Source of the DNA: Corinectria fuckeliana
Lineage: Eukaryota; Ascomycota; Sordariomycetes; Hypocreales; Nectriaceae
Length of the DNA: 64,000 nucleotides
Direction: 5' to 3'
Assembly: GCA_019137255.1 (NCBI GenBank)
Contig: WPDH01000074.1
Span: forward strand, 124,001-188,000
In this document: positions 1 to 10,327 of the stretch, one piece after another
Position numbering within the stretch: position 1 is the first letter of the stretch
Layout of the letters: each line of letters starts with the position of its first letter
Position numbers and translations under genes: made by a program
The notes under the pieces: generated by a model
What the model saw: only the letters and a program-made list of their open reading frames with translations
Databases searched by the model: none
Told to the model about the DNA's origin: nothing

Positions 1-3000
1 GAAGCGGAAGAAACTGCTCCTTCTGAAGCCGAGACCGCCGCCGCCGCCGCCGCCGCCGCAGCAGCAGAAGCTGAAGCAGCAGCCGCCGCAGAAACCGCCG
101 CTCAGGAAGAAGCTGCTTCTAAGGAAGCTGCCGAGGCCGAAGAAGCCGCAGCCAAGGAAGCTGCCGCAGCTGAAGCTGCTGCTGGTGCCCAGGATACTGG
201 GGCTGCTGCTATCGCCGAGGAGGAAGCAGAGCTAGCTGGCCTGTCTGCTAAGAAGGCAAAGAAGGGCAAACTTGGCAAGAAAGACAATGACCGTTTCATC
301 CTCTTAATAGAGAACGCAGCAAAACGAGCAGAAGCCAATGCTGAGGCGACAGCTGCAAGCGAGGCAGACGAAGCCGCAGCTGCCGAAGCCGAAGCTGTCA
401 CCACTGCGGAGGCAGAAGAGGCTGCTGCTGCAGAGGCTGCTGCAGAGGCCGTTGCAGCGGAAGAAACCGCTGCCGCTGAAGCTGCTGCTGCCGAGGATGC
501 TGCTGCCCGTGAAGCTGCTGATACTGAGATCGCTGCTATTGCAGAAGAGACAGAACTGGCCGCCTTAGAAGACAAAAAGACAAGGAGGGGCAAGCTGGGC
601 AAAAAGGATATAGATCGGTATAATTTGCTTGCTGCCAACGCTGCGCAACGAGCTGAGAAGGCAGCGGAGGAGGAGGCAGCCGCCATCGCTGCTGCTGACG
701 TTGAAGCCGCCGCCGCCGCCGCTGCTGAAGCTGAGCAAGAAGCGGCTAGGCAAGCTGAAGACGCTGCCGCAGCTGCGGCCGCCGAGGCTGAAGCCGCTCT
801 CATCGCTGAAGAGGAAGCTGAGCTCGCTGCTCTGGATGCTAAAAAGACAAGGAAAGGCAAGCTAGGCAGAAAGGATACAGACCGCTACAATATCCTTATC
901 GACAACGCCGCTCAGAGAGCCCAGAAGGCAGCAGAAGAGGAAGCTGCTACTAATGCTGCCACTGAGGCTGAGATTGAGGATGCCGCCCCTGACCCAGTGG
1001 AGGAGGAGGGTGAAGACGCTGATGTTTTTGAGGATGCAGAAGTTTTCGAGGATGCGGCGGATTCAATCATCCCCGACGTCCCCGCTGTTGATGAGGAGGC
1101 TGCCGCCGCTGAGCTCGCTACAGCAGAAGCCGCAGAGGCCGAAGCTGCTGTCATCGCAGAGGAAGAAAGCGAGCTGGCTGCTTTGGAAGCTAAGAAGGCA
1201 AGGAAGGGCAGGCTGGGCAAGAAGGATACAGACCGATACGACATCCTGACCGACAACGCTGCGCAAAGAGCCGCAAAGGTAGCAGAGGAGCAAGCCGCCG
1301 CTGAGGCAGAGGAGGCGGCAGCAGCTGAAGCCACAGCGGCGGAAGACATTGCTGCCGCTGAAGCTGCAGACGCAGCAGGCGCAGCTGCTATCGCTGACGA
1401 GGAGGCTGAATTGGCTGGCTTGGAAGCAAAGAAAACTCGAAAAGGAAGGCTTGGCAAGAAGGACACAGACCGATACAACATCTTGTCTGAAAGCGCCGCG
1501 CAGAGAGCCACGCAGGTAGCAGAGGAACAAGCTGCTAAGGATGCGGAGGAGGCTGATGTAGCAGAAGCTGCCGCCGCTGAAGAAGCAGCCACTGCCGAGG
1601 CTGCTGCCGATGAGGCTGCCACTGAGGAGGCCGCCGCTGCTGAAGCTGCCGCCGCTGATGAAGCTACCGCTGCTGATGAAGCCGATGCTGCCGTTGATGA
1701 GTCAGGTGCCGCCGAGGGTGTCGAGGCCGAGGAGGCCGCTACTATTGCCGCCGAGGAAGAGGAGCTGGCTTCGTTGTCTGCCAAAAAAGCAAAGAAGGGC
1801 AAACTTGGCAGGAAAGACACTGATCGCTTTAACATCCTAACTGAGAATGCCGCACAGAGAGCTGAAAAGGCCGCCGAGGAACAAGCAGCTAAGGACGCTG
1901 AGGACGCTGCTGCAGCAGAAGCCGAAGAAGCTGCCGCCGCCGAGGCAGCAGCGGCAGCAGAGGCTGAAGAAGTCGCTGCCGCCGAAGCTGCTGCTGCTGA
2001 GGAGGCTGCTACTATTGCTGCTGAGGAAGAGGAGCTTGCCGCAATATTAGCGAAGAAGGCTAAGAAGGGCAAACTGGGTCGGAAAGATACGGAAAGGCTT
2101 AATATTCTGACCCAGAATGCTGCGGAGCGTGCTGAGCAAAAGGCCGCCGAAGAAGCTGCAGAGGAGGCTGCAGCTGTAGACGAAACTCCAGAACCGGCTC
2201 CAGAGGATGAGGAGGTTGAGGAGGAAGCCCCCCCTGATGCTGAAGAAGCGCCCGCTGAGGAATCCGAGGAGCTCACTCCTGATGCCGACGCCGACGAGGA
2301 CGCCGCCGCTGCCGATGAGGACGCTGCAGCACAAGAGGCTGCCGATGCCGAGGAAGCCGCCCTTATTGCTGAGGAAGAAGCCGAGCTTGCAGCGCTTTCA
2401 GCGAAAAAGACGAAGAGGGGCAAATTGGGCCGCAAGGACACCGACAGATTCCTTCTCCTAACTGACAATGCCACCATGCGCGCTGCCAACGCGGCTGAAG
2501 CGGCAGCTGAGGCGGAAGATCAAGCCCCTGAGACTGAAGAGGCGGAGGATGCTGCCGATGCTGAGGTCGACGATGCCGAAGCCGAGGATGCCGAGCTCGT
2601 AGACCCTGAAGTTGAAGAAGTTGTGGTTGAAGAAGTCGAAGTTGAAGACCCCGAGGTTGATGAAGCTGCTGCTGCTGAAGCCGCTGCTGCCGAGGAAGCT
2701 GCCGAAGCCGAAGCCGCCGCTCAGATTGAAGCAGAAGAGGCAGAACTAGCAGCTTTGAAGGCGAAGAAAGTAAAAAAAGGCAAGCTTGGTAGGAAGGATA
2801 CGGAGAGGTATACCGCTCTCAAAGGGCTTGCTGAGAAACGGGCTGCGGACAAGGCTACAAAGGAGGCTGAGGACGCGGCAGCAGCGGAAGCGGAAGCGGC
2901 AGAAGAGGCAGCTGCAGCTCAAGCTGCTGCCGACGCCGCCGCCGCTGAAGAGGCCGCCGCTGTGGGCAATGCTGCAGCGGAGGAGGAGGCCGAGCTCGCA

Positions 3001-5697
3001 GCCCTAGACGCGAAGAAAGCCAAGAGGGGCAAACTTGGCAGGAAGGATTTGGAAAGGTACCATGTCCTGGCCGAGAATGCTGCCAAGCGCGCCGAAGATC
3101 AAGCTGCTGCTGAGGCTGAAGCGGCTGCCAAGGAGGCCGAAGAGCAGGCTGCGAGGGAAGCCGAAGAGCAAGCCGCACAAGAGGCTGAGGAAGCTGCCGC
3201 TGCTGAAGCTGCCGCTGCCGCCGAGGCCGAGGAGGCTGTTGCAAAGGAAGCTGCCGATGCTGAAGCTGCCGCCCAGATTGAAGCAGAAGAGACAGAGCTT
3301 GCGGCCTTGAAGGCAAAGAAGGCCAAAAAGGGCAAGCTCGGTAGGAAAGACACGGACAAGTTCAACATCCTGACCGAGAACGCCGCAAAACGGGCCGAGG
3401 AAGCAGCTGCAAGGGAGGCCGAGGCTGCGGCTGCAGTTGCAGCTGAAGCGGATGCGGATGCGGATGCTGATCTCGACGCGGACGAAATTGAAGAGATTCT
3501 CAAGGCTGGAGAGAAGGATCATGAGGATGACGAAGAATCATATGAGACTCCCGACGAGGGCGAAGATGACGAGGAAGCTAATGAAGAAGAGGAGGAAGAA
3601 GAAGTGGAGGTAGCGGTTGAAGTGGAAGCTGCTGACGATGAGGCTGCCGAAGAGGAGGCTGCTGAAGAGGAGGCGGCTGACGAAGAAGGGGAGAATGAAG
3701 TTATGGGCGAGGCTGATGAGGATGAAGAAGATGAAGAGGAGGACGAGGAGGAAGCCGAAGCCGAAGCCGAAGCTGTTGACGAAGAAGAAGTCCCTGAAGT
3801 CGCCGTCGAGGAAGCCGTTGAAGAAGCCGTCGAGGAGGAGGCTCCTGAAGAGGAAGACCTTGAAGAAGAGGAAGCACCTGTTGAAGAAGAGCTTCAAGAC
3901 GTCGAGGTTATCGAGGTCATCGAGCTGCCGAAGAAAGCTAAGAAGAGCCGGAAGAGCCGATCTCGGCGGGTACCCGATGCTCCACCTCCACCACCCGTTC
4001 CCGACCCGCCAGTTGATCCTCCGCTGACGCCTCCACCGAGGCCGAGATCCTCCAGGAAGGATCGGCCAAGAATGAACCGCGATGGTGCTTCGTTCGGCAA
4101 GTGGTCGTCGACTCCTCATGATGAGAAGAAGGAGAGGAGGTCGTCCAAATCTAAGCACAAGTCCAAGTCAAGTAGGGGAGGGGAGAAGGAGGAAATGGTG
4201 TCTTCCAAGGGATCCTCCTCGGACAAGACACCGGGACGGTCTCGAGCGTCTCCTCTTTTCAGTACCCCGCCTATCACTCGTGCACCACCTTCACGCGAGA
4301 AGAGGCCTGGCATGAGCAGCAAGCGCCGCCACACGACAATATTGGGGCGTGGCCTCGCATCCCCGCCTCCGGAGGACGTACCCGACAAGGCAAGCAAGAT
4401 CCTCGGGATGGATAATAACAGGTCAAACCGGAGAAAGTCTCGCCGGACGCGATCAGGGGACGACGACATCGAAATGGCGGGGGCTCTAGACCCCGACGAA
4501 AGCCCCCAGAAGCCCGAACGCCGGCGATCAAGGCGGACCCCTCCTGAAGAGGATGTTGTCATGGTTGACTCTGGTGGTCCTGCCGAGACCCCTCTCAAGC
4601 GTAGCTTATCGAGCGCGAAGAAGGCATCCGGCTTCTCAGGTCTCTTCGCAGGTCTCATGACGCCCAAGGCGGAGCGTCCGGAGCTACCACGGCGCCGCAA
4701 CACTTACGCAACGACTGATGATGAGGCTTTGCGCGCTGCACAAATGGATGCGGTCCCAGAAGTCGCTGATCCCGATCGAGAGGCGCGACGTGCCGCTCGC
4801 AGAGCTAAACGTGCCGAACGCGAGGTCGCCGGACGTGTAGACGAGGAACCAAGACGCGATAGGGATGAGGCCCGACGACAACGTCACCGGCGTCGTGGAC
4901 CTGACGCTGATCCTCGACGGGATGAAGAAAGGGAGGCACGGAAACAGGAGGAACGAGAGGCACGTCGCGCAGAGCGCCGGGCAGCTCGTGAGCGCGAAGA
5001 GGAGGAGCGCCGGGCTGAGGAAGAGCGGGAAGCTCGTGAAGCTCGGCGGGAGGAGCGACGTCGTCTGCGTAAGGAGAAGGAACAAGCTGCGGCCGCTGCC
5101 GCCACTGTAGAGGACGAGGAGGAGGCTCGCAGGGCTGCCAGACGTGAACGTCGACGGTCTCGTCAAGTCGATGCGTCTGAAGATGATCCCGAGCGCCGAC
5201 GCCGACGCGAGGCTAAAAGAGCAGCTCGAGTAGAGGAAGAGCCGGAAGACGCCGAGGACGTCGAGCGTCGCCGGAGCCGTCGACAAGGTGGTGAATCGGC
5301 CGACGACTACGGCCAGTCTCGCAGAGCTCGACGGCGCGCGGAGCGGGAGGCACCGGCATGGCCTCACTCTGGAACGTCATCCTGGGTCAAGGATGTTTCG
5401 GATGCGCCGCCGCCACCTGAGGACAACAGACGGACTGAGGGGGCCGAGGAGGTTGACGAGGACGAGCAGGCCGCTCGTGAAGCCCGCCGAGCCCGGCGGC
5501 GAGCCAAGCACGGTGATGGGACGCCGGAGGATACGGACGATCAACAACATCGACGAATGAGGCGCGAAGATCGTGAGCGACGGTCTGAGGGAAGCGACGA
5601 GCGCTTCCAGAGCCGCCGCGGCTCATCGTATATGGACACGGCACCTACACCACCTACGGCACCTCGAACCAGTTGGTGGAGGAAGATTGCAGGATGA
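1..5697 (+). CDS. Giant Ala/Glu-rich repeat protein, 3' part (5' end outside window)
   Basis: Frame 1 is open from the first base to a TGA, giving 1898 residues without a start, so the gene begins upstream. I do not recognise the family. Three regions are visible. (1) Residues about 70-1150 carry eleven copies of a module: an acidic lead-in (AEEEAELAAL), a basic patch (KKAKKGKLGRKD) and a tail (like TDRYNILTENAAQRAE). Copies begin near 241, 565, 832, 1183, 1420, 1774, 2044, 2395, 2755, 3004 and 3307, separated by Ala/Glu linkers. (2) Residues about 1160-1310 are almost purely acidic, followed by a KKAKKSRKSRSRR patch and a polyproline stretch. (3) Residues about 1590-1865 are Arg/Glu-rich and probably a long charged helix; the end is Trp-Trp-Arg-Lys-Ile-Ala-Gly. 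No enzyme domain, signal peptide or membrane segment is seen. A structural or tethering role is inference only; large fungal organelle tethers have similar gross composition but I see no diagnostic motif. Confidence 0.85.
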   Translation, partial: EAEETAPSEAETAAAAAAAAAAEAEAAAAAETAAQEEAASKEAAEAEEAAAKEAAAAEAAAGAQDTGAAAIAEEEAELAGLSAKKAKKGKLGKKDNDRFILLIENAAKRAEANAEATAASEADEAAAAEAEAVTTAEAEEAAAAEAAAEAVAAEETAAAEAAAAEDAAAREAADTEIAAIAEETELAALEDKKTRRGKLGKKDIDRYNLLAANAAQRAEKAAEEEAAAIAAADVEAAAAAAAEAEQEAARQAEDAAAAAAAEAEAALIAEEEAELAALDAKKTRKGKLGRKDTDRYNILIDNAAQRAQKAAEEEAATNAATEAEIEDAAPDPVEEEGEDADVFEDAEVFEDAADSIIPDVPAVDEEAAAAELATAEAAEAEAAVIAEEESELAALEAKKARKGRLGKKDTDRYDILTDNAAQRAAKVAEEQAAAEAEEAAAAEATAAEDIAAAEAADAAGAAAIADEEAELAGLEAKKTRKGRLGKKDTDRYNILSESAAQRATQVAEEQAAKDAEEADVAEAAAAEEAATAEAAADEAATEEAAAAEAAAADEATAADEADAAVDESGAAEGVEAEEAATIAAEEEELASLSAKKAKKGKLGRKDTDRFNILTENAAQRAEKAAEEQAAKDAEDAAAAEAEEAAAAEAAAAAEAEEVAAAEAAAAEEAATIAAEEEELAAILAKKAKKGKLGRKDTERLNILTQNAAERAEQKAAEEAAEEAAAVDETPEPAPEDEEVEEEAPPDAEEAPAEESEELTPDADADEDAAAADEDAAAQEAADAEEAALIAEEEAELAALSAKKTKRGKLGRKDTDRFLLLTDNATMRAANAAEAAAEAEDQAPETEEAEDAADAEVDDAEAEDAELVDPEVEEVVVEEVEVEDPEVDEAAAAEAAAAEEAAEAEAAAQIEAEEAELAALKAKKVKKGKLGRKDTERYTALKGLAEKRAADKATKEAEDAAAAEAEAAEEAAAAQAAADAAAAEEAAAVGNAAAEEEAELAALDAKKAKRGKLGRKDLERYHVLAENAAKRAEDQAAAEAEAAAKEAEEQAAREAEEQAAQEAEEAAAAEAAAAAEAEEAVAKEAADAEAAAQIEAEETELAALKAKKAKKGKLGRKDTDKFNILTENAAKRAEEAAAREAEAAAAVAAEADADADADLDADEIEEILKAGEKDHEDDEESYETPDEGEDDEEANEEEEEEEVEVAVEVEAADDEAAEEEAAEEEAADEEGENEVMGEADEDEEDEEEDEEEAEAEAEAVDEEEVPEVAVEEAVEEAVEEEAPEEEDLEEEEAPVEEELQDVEVIEVIELPKKAKKSRKSRSRRVPDAPPPPPVPDPPVDPPLTPPPRPRSSRKDRPRMNRDGASFGKWSSTPHDEKKERRSSKSKHKSKSSRGGEKEEMVSSKGSSSDKTPGRSRASPLFSTPPITRAPPSREKRPGMSSKRRHTTILGRGLASPPPEDVPDKASKILGMDNNRSNRRKSRRTRSGDDDIEMAGALDPDESPQKPERRRSRRTPPEEDVVMVDSGGPAETPLKRSLSSAKKASGFSGLFAGLMTPKAERPELPRRRNTYATTDDEALRAAQMDAVPEVADPDREARRAARRAKRAEREVAGRVDEEPRRDRDEARRQRHRRRGPDADPRRDEEREARKQEEREARRAERRAAREREEEERRAEEEREAREARREERRRLRKEKEQAAAAAATVEDEEEARRAARRERRRSRQVDASEDDPERRRRREAKRAARVEEEPEDAEDVERRRSRRQGGESADDYGQSRRARRRAEREAPAWPHSGTSSWVKDVSDAPPPPEDNRRTEGAEEVDEDEQAAREARRARRRAKHGDGTPEDTDDQQHRRMRREDRERRSEGSDERFQSRRGSSYMDTAPTPPTAPRTSWWRKIAG

Positions 5698-7325
5698 AGA
5701 AGGTTGGAACTTTGGAAGTTTGGAAAGTGTCGGCGATGGATGCATGGGATATACTACTAAGCGAGCGTGTTTTTAAGTGTTTTTTTCTTGGATGTTTTGG
5801 CTACCACTAGGACGATAACTACGACGAACTATATCACGACGCAAAACAACTTGCCGACTACCAGTCTTGATGGGATCCTCGCTCGTCACTCGAAATAGAA
5901 AGGACCCGATGCCTGATTTGAACTTTGGATTTTGGGCATTGTGCAGGACACGGAGCGCGTCTTTTGGATATTTTGCATGGGTTGGATGATTCTTCGGCAG
6001 TCCAACTCCTTGTCCCCTCGGTTCTCCCAACTCCCCTCGGACATTCGTCATTGCCGGGAAAGGGTAGGGTAGAAGGCGTTGACAACACGGCGCGTATACC
6101 CCGGGGAAGGCGGCGTGTGAGCGAGTCAATTGAGTTAAGAGAGTGAGTGAGTGGTGCATTGGCATGGATTCTGTGGAATTAAAGAGTATGAAGGAAGTGC
6201 TGTTGTCGTCAATGGCGACGACAACCACGAGCTATCCTCCGCTGTAGTATCTTACCTTCATACCACCTACTTACTGGTGGTACGAGTGTGGTGTATATAT
6301 ATAGGCTCCTCCGTACGATACCAGGTTTCGGGTTCACCGTGATCCGTCTTCGTACGAAATACATTTTTGATATTCTTTGTCTGTTAGGAAACCCGGATTT
6401 TCGAGTCTGATGTTTTTTTGTGTACAAGAACCAATACTTTGACTGTTTGATGACAATAGAGATGGAATAGACGCTGGGCGAATAACGCTGCAGGGGAGGG
6501 AGATCCGGCGAGTCGGGTTGGAGCGGGATGAGCCGAGAACTTAGAGGTTCTAATGTCCTGGCGGTTGAGTTAAAAGGATAATATGTATGTAAGTAAGTAG
6601 ATAAGTAGTGCACCTGTCGAAGATTTGCAGTCCCTAATTTGACACTAAATTATAGTGCCGGAGAAGTGTCTCAGACGCCTCCAAAAAGTTGGTTACCTGC
6701 CATTTAATTAGATTAGGTACATACGCAAAGGCATATCTTCAATAACCTTCATTTCTTTCTGACACTCTTTAAGTCTTTTTAAGTCTTTGTAGGTACTAGT
6801 ACGTAGGTATCTACTACTAAGTAATTAAGTAGGCATCTACCTAGTAGGTATAAATTACTAGCAGTCTGCAGTGATTTGACTCCAATGGATACCTCATTTC
6901 TGCGGAACATGACGTGCATACCTCAGGTACCTATTCGTACTGTAAGCCCGCAGCCAGTAATTGGCTGGTATTTGGTGTTAATTAACGACGTGCACGTTTC
7001 CCTCCACGTCAACCTCACTCACCCACGCACCCCAGTCGCAAGGCTGACGACACCTCGTGCAGTTTCCGGGCCCAAATCCAGATACCAGATCCCGACAACG
7101 TCCAGCCCATGCATGACGTGAACGGCTGATGATCGGCCCTTTCCGCGAACTTAGTCTTTTTCTCTCGCTCCTTTGTCTCGTTCTGGCCCGACCCTCCGAG
7201 AGTCTCCTTCGAGAGCCTCCTCCCAGCGATCGGCGTCCATCGGCTGGCACGACACGACACGACACGACACAATACAAACACTCTAGGCATCGCCAAGTTC
7301 AGACGCGCCACACCCATCGGCCGCC
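5698..7325. other. Intergenic, 3' UTR of the repeat gene and upstream region of the TMF-like gene
   Basis: No supportable gene. The segment 6700-6860 is rich in TAGGTA/TACTAGTA-like motifs. A (GACAC)4 run lies at 7251-7270, about 55 bp before the next start codon. Confidence 0.6.
7251..7270. repeat. (GACAC)4 microsatellite in the leader of the TMF-like gene
   Basis: Four tandem GACAC units sit 55 bp upstream of the ATG at 7326. Two copies of the same unit also lie at 11762-11771, upstream of the PRP46 start. Confidence 0.85.
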
Positions 7326-10263
7326 ATGGCCGCCCCGGGTAAGCAGTCGTCGTCGCGCTGGGGTTCCTTTCTTTCCTCAGCCGTCGCCGGCGTCGAGTCC
7401 CGTCTCGACAACATCCTCACTGAGGGCGAGGAGGCCGAGCGCCAACGCCAGCAGCAGGGACTCGCGAAGCCCGCCGCTGCCAACAAAGCTGCCCAGTCCG
7501 CCCAACAAGCGAAGCCCTCTGCGAAATCAGCTCCCGGTGCGTTTGCCCCTCTATTGCCTTCGTCCCGTCCCGTCCCCTCCCCTGCCCTGTTCTCTTCCCT
7601 TCTTCCTTGACCACCAGCTGATCCTCCAGCTTCACAGCCGCCAACAAGACCCCAGCGACCTCTAGAGCCAATGACCGCCTACAAGCCCGACTAGCCAAGG
7701 CCGTGGCCGCCAGGAACGCCCAAGCCGCCGGCTCGTCCTCCCCGCGCAGCTCCTTTGACCAACCTAGCCCCGCGTCGTCAGCTCGCGGCTCGATGGACCA
7801 GGAAGCTGCTCCCGGTACGGAAACGCCGCCTATCAAGGAGACAACCGCGAGTGCTGCTTCTGCCACGCCTTCTCCGGCTCCCTCGCGCTCCACGACTCCC
7901 GCGCCAGGCGCCTCGGCCATCTCCAAGGATGGAGATAAAATCGTCAAACAAGAACCCCCTAAGCAATCGAGGATGCCCGACTTAGCACCCAAATCCACAC
8001 TCGATCCTCCGTTGAATGATACCGCCGTTAGCAAAGGGACGCCCAAGCTCGAGAGCCATCCCGAGCCCGCCACCCAGACACGAGAGTCTGACAATCAGGG
8101 TGCGCCCGAGGATGACACCAAAAAGCAATATGCGCAGAAGCAGAGCTCCGATAATCTGATTGCGACTCAGGAGGGCACTGAGATAGAAGTTAACAGGGAA
8201 CAAGAGCCGAAGAAGCAAGATGCTCCGAAGCAGGAGAACAAGACGCCGGCTCAAACACATACGGTTCCCCAAGAACGTCTAGTCGAGATCTCGCAAAGCA
8301 ACCAAGACATTGAGGCCATCCAGGCCCGTCAACAGGAGGAGATTCAAGAGTATGTCGAGCGAATAGATGCCCTCCAAGCCAAACTACAGTACATGTCCAA
8401 GAATTCCGCAGAAGCCGCAAAGAAGACCAAAGCGACGGCCCCGTCCGGCAGCGCGGAGCGCAAACTGGCCGAAAGAGATGAGAAGATTGCCTTACTGATG
8501 GAGGAGGGCCGGAAACTCTCCACTTCTGAGCAAAAGTTCCGAACTGCCATTCGAAAGCTACGAGTCCAACTCGCGGACAATGAGAAGCAGCACGATGAGC
8601 TCAAAAAGAGCAAGGAAAGGGCGGCTGCTGAACTTGAGGCCATGCGCAACCGCATGAACAGCAATGAGGAGCAGGAGAAACAAAACGAAGAAGTGCGCAA
8701 GGTGAGTGCTGCTCTACAAAAGGAGATCGATGCTCTGAAGAAGGACAACGCGGCCAAGGATATGGCCTGCAGGCGCCTGGAACAAGACGCAAAGACGAAA
8801 GCAGAACAGGCAGAATCAGCGAGTGCCGAGGCCCACAAGAAGGCTCTAGCCGTGGAAAAAGCTCGCCAAAAGGAGCTTGAGGATACCATATCGAGTCTAC
8901 GGGTAGAGAACGAATCACTATCAAATAAGGCGCGTCTAGACGGGTTGGATCGGCAAGAGAAGCTAGACCGTGCGGTAGAACGTAGCCGCAACGTGGAGGA
9001 GGAGCTGAAGCTAGAGCTACGGGCGGCGGAGAGCAAGCTAGAAGCTATGCGAGCAGCGGCTGAGGAGGCTTCGTCAGGAACAGGGGGAGACTCGCAGATC
9101 AAACTGATCCGACAAATCGAGACCCTGCAGTCGCAATATGCCTCAGCTCGCGAAAACTGGCAGGGCATCGAAGCTTCCCTGCTTACTAAGGTCTCCAATC
9201 TTGAAAAGGAGAGGGACGAGGCCCAGCGACGCGAGTCGGAGATGCGAAAGAAGGCTCGGGACTCGGTAAGTCGACCAATGCCTGTTTCGCACAATGGCTC
9301 GAGCTCGTACTTACTCGTTGATAGGCCAGCCGCTGCAGACGCCTCGAAGATGAGCTACAGGACATGACTCCTGCGCTCTCAGCTGCCCAGCAAGAGCTCG
9401 AGACATGCCGCGAACAGCTCGCCGCTCTACGCATCCAGTCCAAAACGACAGAGACGGCCCTCGAACAGGCACAAGCAGATCTGGAAAAGCAGCACCGCTC
9501 CGTCAACAAGGATTTTGCAGCTGAGGCCGAACAGCGGCAGTGGGCGGATGATGTCGCCAGATCTGTGTACAGAGGCCAGAGCCGGCCTGATTCACCACTG
9601 CTCTCCGTGCCTCGAACGTTCAGCTCCGACCTGATTGGCCTCCCGGTGCCCGGACGGCCGCAGCGACGATCGCCTACTCCTGGTAGCAACCCAGACAGTG
9701 GCGCTGAGGGCATGTTCTTTGGTAGACGAGTCTCTAACCAGCCCCCTCTCCGGACTAGTACCCTCTCTACGTTAGGGTCGGGGCTACCACCGCCCCCAAT
9801 GTCCCCGTTCGAACCGACAAGCGAGTCTCCTCGAGCTACCTCGCCGCCGGCAGACCGGGACGACGACCTAGAATCATTTGCCCCACGGAATGTGGCACAG
9901 GATATGATATCTGTGTCGACGGTGGGAGCAGGCCCATCGGTGCAGCTAGTTGAGCGAATGAGCGCTGCGATCCGTCGACTCGAGGCCGAGAAGGTGGCCG
10001 CAAAAGAGGAGATGGCGCGTGTGTCCGGCCAGCGCGACGAGGCCAGGGCTGACATGCTCGGCCTGATGAAGGATCTAGAGGGCGCCAAGTCGGCTACAGC
10101 GCGGGTAACGGAGCTTGAGACGGAAGTCAAGAACATTAACTCGAGATACCAGACTACGTTGGAGATGTTGGGTGAGAAGAGCGAGCTCGTCGAAGAGCTC
10201 AGGGCAGACGTGCAAGATGTCAAGGACATGTATCGCGAACTGGTGGAGCGAACTGTCACATGA
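7326..10263 (+). CDS. SGM1: TMF1/Sgm1-like Golgi coiled-coil protein
   Basis: Three exons, 7326-7536, 7638-9265 and 9325-10263, give 925 residues. The N-terminus (SSSRWGSFLSSAVAGVESRL) is typical of fungal TATA-element-modulatory-factor homologues. The next part is Pro/Ser/Lys-rich and disordered. From about residue 320 a long heptad-patterned coiled coil runs nearly to the end. The last 110 residues (after GAGPSVQLVERMSAAIRRLE) match the conserved C-terminal TMF domain, which in known members binds Rab6-type GTPases at the Golgi. Both introns restore phase exactly (GTGCGT...CAG and GTAAGT...TAG). Known members tether vesicles at the trans-Golgi; that role is inferred from the family. The gene converges on NAS6 with only 64 bp between stop codons. 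Confidence 0.85.
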
Positions 10264-10327
10264 GCGGTGCCGGGTGTCTTAGATGTCGGTTTTTGGTGCT
10301 CTTCCATTTTCTTGCTTGTATTCATAG

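Noticed and set aside
102..2489. Long antisense ORFs rich in Ala and Ser (102-860, 912-2489)
   Set aside because: They mirror the GCN/GAN codon repetition of the sense repeat gene, which removes stops on the opposite strand; composition and repeats are exact shadows.
1..5697. Identification of the repeat protein as the Woronin-body tether leashin
   Set aside because: Only size and composition agree; no diagnostic motif was seen and the N-terminus is outside the window.
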